Under the pieces are notes generated by a model. It was not told the DNA's origin. It did not search any database and saw only the letters and a program-made list of their open reading frames with translations. The position numbers were made by a program, and so were the translations under genes. From the NCBI RefSeq assembly GCF_963678875.1, contig NZ_OY787456.1:1674001-1738000 (forward strand): 64,000 nucleotides of DNA. The letters are read 5' to 3'. Below, piece after piece: positions 7,799 through 14,180 of this stretch. Positions within the stretch are counted from its first letter, which is position 1. Each line of letters begins with the position of its first letter. This DNA comes from an uncultured Hyphomonas sp. (GTDB lineage Bacteria > Pseudomonadota > Alphaproteobacteria > Caulobacterales > Hyphomonadaceae).

Positions 7799-8278
7799 TT
7801 AACGGCGCCGTCCGGTGGGGTTGTCCGGAGTGATCTCGTCGGAATTGGGCAGGCGCACATTGCCGACTGAGCCGAAGATCTGCTCCCACAGGCCGAGTTC
7901 CCGTCCGCGAGTCGGAGTTTCCCGGGAAGCGTAGTTGATCACCCGGCCGTCCTCGGCTGTGTATTCCAGAACCTCTTCGACCTTGTCATCGGTGCCGAAG
8001 GCAATGGCCGTGATCTTCCGCGTTTTCACCCTGGGGTGATAGAAAGCGACCCGCTCCTGAAGCTCGGACATGTAGATCCAGGTATTGTCGTCGAACAGGC
8101 TTTTGGTCGATGGAGAGCCAAGCTGCGCCAGAACGGTCGAGCGCGTGTCTTCACCCGGCTTGATTTCCTCAGGCTGCAACTCGTCCGCGACATAGCCGTG
8201 GAAGTCGCGGCTGGGCGTCAGGCACGCAGTCAGCGGAAGGGCCAGAAGGCCTACGGCCAGAATTGCGCGTCGCGCCAT
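7799..8278 (-). CDS. bamE: Outer membrane assembly lipoprotein BamE (SmpA/OmlA)
   Basis: A 159-residue lipoprotein with signal MARRAILAVGLLALPLTAC, the cysteine being residue 19. The SmpA/OmlA domain follows: GEDTRSTVLAQLGSPSTKSLFDDNTWIYMSE is the conserved 'G-x-x-x-x-x-V-x-x-x-L-G-x-P' core. BamE is an accessory part of the BAM complex that inserts beta-barrel proteins in the outer membrane. The family core is preceded by the usual short linker and followed by a C-terminal extension of about 45 residues. Divergent from the bc1 chaperone gene, with which it is commonly paired in Alphaproteobacteria. Confidence 0.92.
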   Translation of the reverse strand: MARRAILAVGLLALPLTACLTPSRDFHGYVADELQPEEIKPGEDTRSTVLAQLGSPSTKSLFDDNTWIYMSELQERVAFYHPRVKTRKITAIAFGTDDKVEEVLEYTAEDGRVINYASRETPTRGRELGLWEQIFGSVGNVRLPNSDEITPDNPTGRRR

Positions 8279-8361
8279 CGGCAAACTCCTGATAGTGATC
8301 CGCGTCAGACCTAGCGGCAGCGACACGGCTTTGGCAAGCACATGAGTGCAGGAGAATACCT

Positions 8362-8934
8362 TTGGCAGGCATCTGGACCCCGTTTCTGAAACCGAAAGCG
8401 CAACGACAGCGGGCTGATGCGCTGTATCGCGGCCTGATGACGGCCGCATTGTCGCCCGAGGCGTACGCGGCAGATGTGGTGCCTGATGACATGGATCATC
8501 GCGTCCAGATGGTGAGTCTCCATGCCGCGGTCCTCGTCTGGCAGCTGACTCAAAGGCCGGACAAGGAATTGCGACACCTGCCTCAACTCATCCATACGAG
8601 GGTTTTTGATGGCTTTGATGCCTCGTTGCGTGAAACCGGGGTCGGGGATGCCTCGATCGCCCGCAAGGTCCGGAAAATGGGTGAGCATTACTATGGCCTG
8701 GGAAAATCGACGGCGGAGGCCCTCTCGCGCCCGGCCGAAGAAAGAGTTGCGGCGCTCGAAGGCATTCTGAAACGCAACGGCGCTGCAACTGCCGGGCGTG
8801 AACTGGATCTGGCACAATATCTGGTAGCAATCGCTAGCGCCTTCGAAATGGCCGCACCTGAAGACTTTATGTCCGGTGGCGTTCCCTGGCCGACCTTTCC
8901 GGCAACAAGCATACCCGGCGTTGCAAAGGTCTGA
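8362..8934 (+). CDS. Ubiquinol-cytochrome c chaperone family protein
   Basis: A 190-residue soluble protein of the CBP3/UQCC1-like family: an N-terminal helical region (ADALYRGLMTAAL), then the conserved core MVSLHAAVLVWQL and FDGFDASLRETGVGDASIARKVRKMGEHYYGL. Mitochondrial relatives assist cytochrome b synthesis and bc1 assembly; the bacterial role is assumed similar. The start is TTG at 8362, supported by GGAG eight bases upstream. In many alphaproteobacteria a YceD (DUF177) gene follows; here plsX follows after only 57 bases, so that gene is missing from this position. Confidence 0.88.
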   Translation: MAGIWTPFLKPKAQRQRADALYRGLMTAALSPEAYAADVVPDDMDHRVQMVSLHAAVLVWQLTQRPDKELRHLPQLIHTRVFDGFDASLRETGVGDASIARKVRKMGEHYYGLGKSTAEALSRPAEERVAALEGILKRNGAATAGRELDLAQYLVAIASAFEMAAPEDFMSGGVPWPTFPATSIPGVAKV

Positions 8935-8991
8935 GGCGCGCCTTAAACAGCGCGAACGGCTCTCAGCAGAGGCCAGAATCCGGAAGGCGTA

Positions 8992-10026
8992 ATGACTCGC
9001 GGAACGATCCTGTCAGTTGATGCAATGGGCGGGGACCACGCACCTGGCGTGATCGTCGATGGCGTCGCCGTGTTCCTGAGGGAGCGCCCAGATTCCACGG
9101 TCCTGCTGTTTGGCGATGAGCCGTCCCTGACCCCGCTGGTTGCAGCTTATCCCGGGCTCAGTGGGCGGTGTGACATCGTTCATTGCGACCACAAGATCAC
9201 CAGCGACATGAAGCCCAGCCAGGCGCTTCGCCGTGGCAAGGGCTCTTCCATGTGGAACGCGCTGGAGGCCGTCAAGGAAGGCCGGGCGAATGCCTCCGTC
9301 TCGGCGGGCAATACCGGTGCCCTGATGGCCATCTCGATGCTTGTCCTGCGCAAGATGGATGGTGTGCACCGGCCGGCAATGACTGCGATGTGGCCGACGC
9401 TGATTGGCCGCTCTGTCGTACTCGATGTGGGAGCGAATGTTGAAGCAGATGCTGCTCAGCTCGTGTCATTTGCGATCATGGGCGAGGCCTATGCCCGCGC
9501 TATTCTCGGCAAGGAAAGGCCGACAATCGGTCTGCTGAATATCGGTTCCGAAGAAATGAAGGGCCATGATGAAGTGCGTCAGGCCCACGAGATTTTGCGC
9601 GCTTCCGGGCTCGATCTGGATTATCGGGGGTTTGTCGAAGGCGACGACATTTCTCTTGGCGCTGTTGATGTGGTGGTCACTGACGGCTTCACCGGAAATG
9701 TCGCGCTGAAGACTGGCGAGGGCGTTGCCCGGATGCTGGGAACCCGCGTGCGAGAAGCGCTGACGAAGAGCCTTGCGACCAAGGCGGGCGCGGTACTCGC
9801 ATCGTCCGGACTTCGTCAGCTCCGTGAGCAGATGAATCCCAGCAATGCCAATGGTGGTGTCCTGCTCGGCCTTGGCGGCGTTTCCGTCAAAAGTCATGGC
9901 GGAACGGACGCTCAGGGGTTTGCCACCGCCTGCCGGCTGGCCGCAGATCTCGCCACGAGTCACTATCCGGAAGAGGTTGCTGCAAACCTCGCGCGTATCC
10001 AGAAGAAAGGGGCGGCGGCCGGCTGA
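8992..10026 (+). CDS. plsX: Phosphate acyltransferase PlsX
   Basis: A 344-residue enzyme that makes acyl-phosphate from acyl-ACP for the PlsX-PlsY route to phosphatidic acid. The N-terminal SVDAMGGDHAP motif is a family hallmark, and SAGNTGALM, the GSEEMKGHD segment and the VTDGFTGNVALKT loop are all present. Length is normal. It begins the plsX-fabH-ihfA-merR run, with fabH starting 26 bases after its stop. Confidence 0.97.
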   Translation: MTRGTILSVDAMGGDHAPGVIVDGVAVFLRERPDSTVLLFGDEPSLTPLVAAYPGLSGRCDIVHCDHKITSDMKPSQALRRGKGSSMWNALEAVKEGRANASVSAGNTGALMAISMLVLRKMDGVHRPAMTAMWPTLIGRSVVLDVGANVEADAAQLVSFAIMGEAYARAILGKERPTIGLLNIGSEEMKGHDEVRQAHEILRASGLDLDYRGFVEGDDISLGAVDVVVTDGFTGNVALKTGEGVARMLGTRVREALTKSLATKAGAVLASSGLRQLREQMNPSNANGGVLLGLGGVSVKSHGGTDAQGFATACRLAADLATSHYPEEVAANLARIQKKGAAAG

Positions 10027-10052
10027 GCAAGCTGCCCTGAAAAGGAAACAAG

Positions 10053-11024
10053 ATGGCACGGCGTAGTTTTATTCGCGGGACAGGTAGTTATCTCCCCGAA
10101 AAAGTTCTGACCAATGACGACATGTCGGCGATTGTCGACACGTCCGATGAGTGGATCCAGGAGCGTACGGGGATCAAGCGCCGGCATGTCGCCGCCGAAG
10201 GTGAGCTGACGTCGGACATCGCGACAGTGGCGGCCCGCTCTGCCCTTGAAGCCGCCGGTATTCCTGTTTCTGATGTTGACCTCATCGTGCTGGCAACAAC
10301 GACACCAGACCAGACATTCCCCGCAACGGCGACGGCTGTTCAGGCGAAGCTGGGTATGACCGGTGGTGCGGCATTCGACGTGCAGGCCGTGTGTTCCGGC
10401 TTCCTGTTTGCGCTCGCAACGGCGGATTCGATGTTGAAACAGGGCCTGTTCAACACGGCGCTGGTCATCGGTGCAGAGACGTTTACGCGCATTCTGGACT
10501 GGTCCGACCGTGGTACCTGCGTCCTGTTCGGCGATGGCGGCGGCGCAGCTGTGCTGCAGGCGGAGGAGTGGACCGGCGAAGACCTCGCAGGTGTGATCAC
10601 CCACCACATCCGGACCGACGGTACCAAGTCTGACCTTCTGTATGTTGACGGCGGCGTCAGCTCCACTGGAACGATCGGGCATGTCCGCATGGAAGGAAAC
10701 CGGGTTTTCCGCCATGCCGTGACCAATATTTCTTCCGCCATCCAGGCGATCTATGACGAGACCGGCCTGACCGGCGATGACATCGACTGGTTCGTGCCGC
10801 ACCAGGCCAACAAGCGCATCCTCGATGGCGTCGCGAAGAAGATGAACATCGCTGAGGAAAAGGTGATCATCACCGTCCAGGAACACGCCAACACATCGGC
10901 GGCGTCCATCCCGCTGGCGCTGAACCATGCGGTTCGTACTGGCCGCGCCAAAAAAGGCGACTTGATCCTGTCTGAGGCGATGGGTGGCGGCTTTTCATGG
11001 GGCGCGAGCCTGTTCCGCCTTTAA
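10053..11024 (+). CDS. fabH: 3-oxoacyl-ACP synthase III FabH
   Basis: A 323-residue KAS III, which condenses acetyl-CoA with malonyl-ACP to start fatty acid synthesis. The Cys-His-Asn triad is complete: C114 in QAVCSGFLF, H250 in WFVPHQANKR and N280 in EHANTSAA. It follows plsX closely, so precursor supply for phospholipid synthesis and chain initiation are likely cotranscribed. Confidence 0.97.
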   Translation: MARRSFIRGTGSYLPEKVLTNDDMSAIVDTSDEWIQERTGIKRRHVAAEGELTSDIATVAARSALEAAGIPVSDVDLIVLATTTPDQTFPATATAVQAKLGMTGGAAFDVQAVCSGFLFALATADSMLKQGLFNTALVIGAETFTRILDWSDRGTCVLFGDGGGAAVLQAEEWTGEDLAGVITHHIRTDGTKSDLLYVDGGVSSTGTIGHVRMEGNRVFRHAVTNISSAIQAIYDETGLTGDDIDWFVPHQANKRILDGVAKKMNIAEEKVIITVQEHANTSAASIPLALNHAVRTGRAKKGDLILSEAMGGGFSWGASLFRL

Positions 11025-11127
11025 ATTCAGGCGACAAGCACCATAATTTCACGGATTTTAGCTGACGGATGCGCTAGTAATCCGTTAACAATCCTTGGCT
11101 ACATTTTAACCAGATCGGGAGAATCCC

Positions 11128-11421
11128 ATGTCCAACCAGACCATTACCCGCGCCGAAGTGACCGACAAGATCGTCAGCGAAGTCGGTCTGACGCGGCAGG
11201 AATCGTCTGACCTGCTTGACCGGACGCTCGACATGATCGGCGCGGCTCTGGAGCATGAGGACGAGGTGAAGCTCTCCCGGTTCGGCAATTTCGTCGTGCG
11301 GTCCAAGGCCGCCCGCGAGGGCCGTAACCCGAAAACCGGGGAGGAGGCCACGATTGCCGCACGGCGCGTTGTCACCTTCCGCCCGTCGCCGATGCTGAAG
11401 GCGCAGGTCGACAACACTTAG
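11128..11421 (+). CDS. ihfA: Integration host factor subunit alpha
   Basis: A 97-residue HU/IHF-family DNA-bending protein. The alpha-subunit features are present: TRAEVTDKIVSEVGLTRQESSDLLD at the N-terminus and the arm GRNPKTGEEATIAARRVVTFRPSP with the proline that intercalates into DNA. The family length is about 100. The 103-base gap before it contains possible promoter sequence and an ACGGATT/AATCCGT inverted repeat, but no clear terminator for fabH. IHF assists many site-specific recombinases, which is of interest given the island a few hundred bases away. Confidence 0.95.
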   Translation: MSNQTITRAEVTDKIVSEVGLTRQESSDLLDRTLDMIGAALEHEDEVKLSRFGNFVVRSKAAREGRNPKTGEEATIAARRVVTFRPSPMLKAQVDNT

Positions 11422-11441
11422 AAATCCAGGAAGGAAATGAC

Positions 11442-11924
11442 ATGAGCGCCAGCCGGGCCCGAATCGAGAAATCCGCGACCGCATTCCGGTCCATCGGTGA
11501 AGCCGCTTCGGAACTCGGCATCGAGACGCATGTCATCCGCTACTGGGAAAGCAAGTTCCCCCGCGAAGTCCGCCCGGTAAAACGCCCGGACGGCCGGCGC
11601 ATGTTCCGCCCGCAGGATGTCGATGCGCTGCGGGCGATCCAGATCCTCGTGCATGAGCGCGGCATGACGCTGAAGGGCGCCAAGGCCCTGATCGCCGAAC
11701 AGGGCCTGTCTGCCGTTCTGAACGGTGAAGCGACGCTCGGCGCGGGTGCGCCGGCCGGCAGCAGCCCCGCCCGGGACCTTCAGGAAACCGTGGCGAAGGC
11801 CTTCACTGAAGAGACGCCGGAAGGGCTCACGGATGCCCGCCGCGCCCGTCTGGAAGGCGCGCTCACCGAATTGAGCGACATCAAATCCCGCATCGATGCG
11901 GCGCTCGGTCGGCGCGCAGCCTGA
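11442..11924 (+). CDS. MerR family transcriptional regulator
   Basis: A 160-residue protein with a MerR-type N-terminal winged helix: AFRSIGEAASELGIETHVIRYWESKFP, then the wing VKRPDGRRMFRPQDVDAL, then a coiled region to residue 90. The C-terminal part is low-complexity and charged, with no metal-binding cysteines, so it is not a classic metal sensor. This gene follows ihfA conservatively in Alphaproteobacteria; its targets are unknown to me. It begins 20 bases after ihfA and is probably cotranscribed. Confidence 0.9.
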   Translation: MSASRARIEKSATAFRSIGEAASELGIETHVIRYWESKFPREVRPVKRPDGRRMFRPQDVDALRAIQILVHERGMTLKGAKALIAEQGLSAVLNGEATLGAGAPAGSSPARDLQETVAKAFTEETPEGLTDARRARLEGALTELSDIKSRIDAALGRRAA

Positions 11925-11938
11925 ACCCACATAATTCA

Positions 11939-11967
11939 TTGCACAGGAAGGGCGGCTTGGTTACAAG
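11939..11967 (+). promoter_or_regulatory. Sigma-70-type promoter of tRNA-Pro
   Basis: TTGCAC (11939-11944), a 17-base spacer and TACAAG (11962-11967) place a start point about 10 bases before the tRNA. A perfect 8-bp hairpin (11952-11959 with 11964-11971) overlaps the -10 box and could also act as the 3' end of the merR transcript. Confidence 0.6.
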
Positions 11968-11977
11968 CCGCTCTCGT

Positions 11978-12055
11978 CGGAGCGTGGCGCAGTCCGGTTA
12001 GCGCACTAGTCTGGGGGACTAGGGGTCGTGGGTTCGAATCCCGCCGCTCCGACCA
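11978..12055 (+). tRNA. tRNA-Pro (GGG)
   Basis: A complete cloverleaf with encoded CCA. The acceptor stem is CGGAGCG/CGCTCCG, the anticodon stem ACTAG-type pairs CTAGT/ACTAG around the loop CTGGGGG (anticodon GGG), and the T arm is GTGGGTTCGAATCCCGC. It is the attachment target of the downstream element: bases 12009-12056 are repeated exactly at 14044-14091. Confidence 0.97.
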
Positions 12056-12056
12056 T
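12009..12056 (+). repeat. Left attachment repeat (attL-like), within tRNA-Pro
   Basis: 48 bp from the anticodon stem-loop through the CCA end plus one base, identical to 14044-14091. Identity begins at the anticodon stem/loop, the usual crossover zone for tyrosine recombinases that use tRNA genes. Confidence 0.9.
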
Positions 12057-12075
12057 CATTTTCTAAAATAAAATC

Positions 12076-12133
12076 AAGCACTTATAGCGATTTCTTCTCC
12101 GGAGAAATTACAACGCCGGACGGGTGCTTTTTT
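12076..12133 (+). terminator. Possible element-supplied terminator for tRNA-Pro
   Basis: AAGCAC (12076-12081) can pair with GTGCTT (12124-12129), which runs into TTTT. The loop contains a perfect 12-bp palindrome, TTCTCCGGAGAA (12095-12106). It may replace the native tRNA terminator that the insertion displaced by 2 kb. Confidence 0.4.
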
Positions 12134-12193
12134 GCAAATTGCAACGCAAGTTGCGCTTACTTACCGAAAACTATTGGGGTTTTTCTACCTAAA

Positions 12194-12214
12194 CACTAGT
12201 CAGGCGGACTAGTG
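12194..12214. repeat. Anticodon-arm-like inverted repeat inside the islet
   Basis: CACTAGT, a 7-base loop and ACTAGTG form a perfect 7-bp inverted repeat. The tRNA-Pro anticodon arm reads CACTAGT-CTGGGGG-ACTAG, so the arms are the same and the loop differs at two positions (CAGGCGG against CTGGGGG). This may be a secondary or decayed recombination core. Confidence 0.6.
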
Positions 12215-12288
12215 CCTATACCATAGGGTGGAAATCCGACGCTTCTCGGAGATTTTCTGCAGTATAGAAAAAACCCAAAAAAAACAGG

Positions 12289-12320
12289 TAGTCGACGCTA
12301 GTCGACAAACGTGGCGACTA
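12289..12320. promoter_or_regulatory. Operator-like TAGTCGAC repeats before the AlbA_2 gene
   Basis: TAGTCGAC occurs twice in tandem with a 10-base period (12289-12296 and 12299-12306), and CGACTA at 12315-12320 is an inverted partial copy. They end 18 bases before the gene start, a position that suits autoregulation. Function is inferred. Confidence 0.45.
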
Positions 12321-12338
12321 ACCGCTATTTTGTGATTC

Positions 12339-13892
12339 ATGTACGAACAGCTCGACTTGCTTGATTTATTAGAACGCCCTTCGATTCAGGAGTTGTTCAA
12401 GGCCGATCAGATTTACGAATCTGATGATCCAAAATTGTTCGCCACTCTCGTTGAAGATGCTCGCTTTGATCGGAAGTCTGCGAAGATCGATGCGAGGAGC
12501 CTGGCGAAGTATCTGTCTGCTTTTGGAAATGGACCCTCGCCAGATGGCGGAGTGTTAGCGATAGGCGTCGAAAAGGATGGGATTATCACCGGCTGCAAAA
12601 TCCTTTCTCAGGATCGTCTAAGTGAGATCGAGACCTGCGGCGTAAATTACTGTCCTGACGGTCGCTTTCATTCGAGGCGCCTTGAAGTGAAAAATGACAA
12701 GGGTGAAGTCGATTTTATTGTTCTCATTCGTGTTGAATTTGTCGACAACCGCTTGGTTCAGCTGACCAATGGCGAAGCATACGAGCGCTTGGGTGATCAA
12801 TGCGTGCGTTTGACCGATGATAAGAAGCAAGAACTCAAAATCGACAAAGGCGAGCGTTCCTTTGAGCAGGAACCTAGTGGATTGGTCTATCCAGAAGACT
12901 TCGACACTCAACGCATCAGGCGCTTTTGCGACTTGATAAAGAAGAATGTCGCGTCTCAGGCTGAGCACCCCGACGAAGCTATTTTGATAGCCGCACATCT
13001 CGCGACAACTCGAAAAGGTGTTTTTGTCGCTAATAATGCTTGTGCACTGTTGTTTGCCAAGGACCCTCAATCGGTATTTCCAGGAAGCTCGGTCCATTTC
13101 CTGAAGTATGAAGGAAAAGAGGCGCGGTCCGGAAAGGATTACAATGTCATAAAAGATCGATTGATCTCGGGTGATGTGATGAGGGTAATCAAGGAAGCCG
13201 CGGAGCTGATCGACAATACAGTTCGAGAGTTCACGGAATACCGGGATGGAAAATTCCATGTAGTCCCAGAATATCCAAGAGATGCGTGGTACGAAATGCT
13301 CGTCAACGCAGTCGTGCACCGGTCTTACCACATTCGAAATGCTCCCATCTTTGTAAGGATGTTTGATGATCGATTGGAGGTGGAGAGTCCTGGTGGCTTC
13401 ATGCCACAAATTACGCCCGACAATATTGTCGGCACGCACCGTCCTCGAAATCGATTTCTTATGCTGGTGCTTCGCGAGTACGGGGAAGTCCGTTGCATTA
13501 GTGAAGGGACGCGAAGGATCGTAGCGGAAATGCAGGCGGCATCGTTGCCGCCGCCGGAATTCCGGCAAGAGCGCGATGGCATGCTTCGCGTCATTTGCAC
13601 ACTAAGGAACAATGTGACGAACAGATCCAACGTTCTCGATAGTGAGGCTTATGAAGCAATAGGCGAAGCCCTTGCGTTTTCTCTCGACAGTGAAGAGAGA
13701 AAGATCGTCAATTACGTGATGGAACACGGGAAGATAAACACTAGCGATGCGCTCCGTATAATGACTACTACTAGATGGCATAACGCTAAACGGGCTTTGG
13801 AAGATCTCGAAAAGCGCGGTGTGTTCCGGTTTGTAACTTCAGGTCGTTCAAGAGACCCGCATTCATATTATGAGTTGAGAAAGAGAGAATAA
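12339..13892 (+). CDS. Schlafen/AlbA_2 domain protein with GHKL-like domain and winged helix
   Basis: A 517-residue protein of the family often annotated 'putative DNA binding domain / ATP-dependent DNA helicase RecG-like', although it has no helicase motifs. An AlbA_2 (Schlafen-like) domain spans about residues 30-160, with EDARFDRKSAK and GGVLAIGVEKDGIITG as core motifs. A GHKL-type HATPase_c_4 domain spans about 310-425, with YEMLVNAVVHRSY and VESPGGF. A winged helix lies at about 450-500. Family members occur in mobile islands, and some are reported in anti-phage or regulatory settings; I cannot assign the role here. It is the only gene between the attachment repeats, and its codon use looks AT-rich against its neighbours, consistent with transfer. 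Confidence 0.85.
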   Translation: MYEQLDLLDLLERPSIQELFKADQIYESDDPKLFATLVEDARFDRKSAKIDARSLAKYLSAFGNGPSPDGGVLAIGVEKDGIITGCKILSQDRLSEIETCGVNYCPDGRFHSRRLEVKNDKGEVDFIVLIRVEFVDNRLVQLTNGEAYERLGDQCVRLTDDKKQELKIDKGERSFEQEPSGLVYPEDFDTQRIRRFCDLIKKNVASQAEHPDEAILIAAHLATTRKGVFVANNACALLFAKDPQSVFPGSSVHFLKYEGKEARSGKDYNVIKDRLISGDVMRVIKEAAELIDNTVREFTEYRDGKFHVVPEYPRDAWYEMLVNAVVHRSYHIRNAPIFVRMFDDRLEVESPGGFMPQITPDNIVGTHRPRNRFLMLVLREYGEVRCISEGTRRIVAEMQAASLPPPEFRQERDGMLRVICTLRNNVTNRSNVLDSEAYEAIGEALAFSLDSEERKIVNYVMEHGKINTSDALRIMTTTRWHNAKRALEDLEKRGVFRFVTSGRSRDPHSYYELRKRE

Positions 13893-13977
13893 CTCACCGC
13901 GCGATTTCCATTCAGATATTTCTTCGGATATGCGCGGAATCCATGCTCGAAAATTACAACGCGGTCTGAATAGCTCA

Positions 13978-14030
13978 ATAAAAACAAGGCTGTTGAAAAC
14001 AGGAAATTTTGCAAAAGGCCTTGTTTTTAT
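13978..14030. terminator. Bidirectional hairpin terminator at the islet's right end
   Basis: A perfect 13-bp stem (13978-13990 with 14018-14030) has an A-run on its left arm and a T-run on its right arm, so it can stop transcription from both sides. It ends 13 bases before the right attachment repeat and probably insulates the islet gene. Confidence 0.8.
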
Positions 14031-14043
14031 AGGAATTTAGTTG

Positions 14044-14091
14044 GTCTGGGGGACTAGGGGTCGTGGGTTCGAATCCCGCCGCTCCGACCAT
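14044..14091 (+). repeat. Right attachment repeat (attR-like), tRNA-Pro 3' fragment
   Basis: An exact copy of 12009-12056, holding the anticodon loop to CCA part of tRNA-Pro. The D arm and 5' acceptor strand are absent, so it cannot make a tRNA. Confidence 0.9.
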
Positions 14092-14153
14092 TTCATTCCG
14101 GTCCGGCTTTGCCGGACTTTTTGATCCAGTGGATCAAAAAGAGGAATGAAATG
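14089..14153. repeat. Three-way palindrome with native tRNA-Pro terminator
   Basis: An outer 11-bp perfect inverted repeat (14089-14099 with 14143-14153) encloses two perfect hairpins: a 7-bp stem GTCCGGC/GCCGGAC (14101-14107 with 14111-14117) followed by TTTTT, and a 10-bp stem TTTTTGATCC/GGATCAAAAA (14118-14127 with 14131-14140). The first is a good rho-independent terminator, most likely that of tRNA-Pro before the insertion. Confidence 0.7.
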
Positions 14154-14180
14154 CCAGAAGCGCAAGCAAGGGCTTATCGG

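Larger units (their letters stand above)
12009..14091 (+). mobile_element. Integrase-less tRNA-Pro genomic islet
   Basis: About 2,035 bp inserted at the 3' half of tRNA-Pro and flanked by a perfect 48-bp direct repeat. The content is one gene (Schlafen/AlbA_2 family), upstream repeats and a strong bidirectional hairpin beside the right repeat. By eye the interior is much richer in A and T than its flanks. The tRNA is intact on the left, while the original tRNA downstream sequence (terminator and palindrome) now follows the right repeat. No recombinase gene lies inside, so it is either a deletion remnant or an element mobilised in trans. Confidence 0.85.

Noticed and set aside
7628..7870. Plus-strand open frame in the gap before bamE
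   Set aside because: No ribosome site, runs into the bamE gene on the other strand and has the composition of a shadow frame.
11087..11115. CtrA-type TTAA-N7-TTAA site upstream of ihfA
   Set aside because: Two TTAA elements exist but the spacing is about 16, not 7.
12339..13892. Calling the islet gene an ATP-dependent helicase RecG
   Set aside because: Relatives are often labelled so, but there are no Walker A/B or other helicase motifs; the domains seen are AlbA_2, GHKL-like and winged helix.
14044..14091. Second functional tRNA-Pro gene
   Set aside because: Only the anticodon-loop to CCA half is present; the 5' acceptor strand and D arm are missing.
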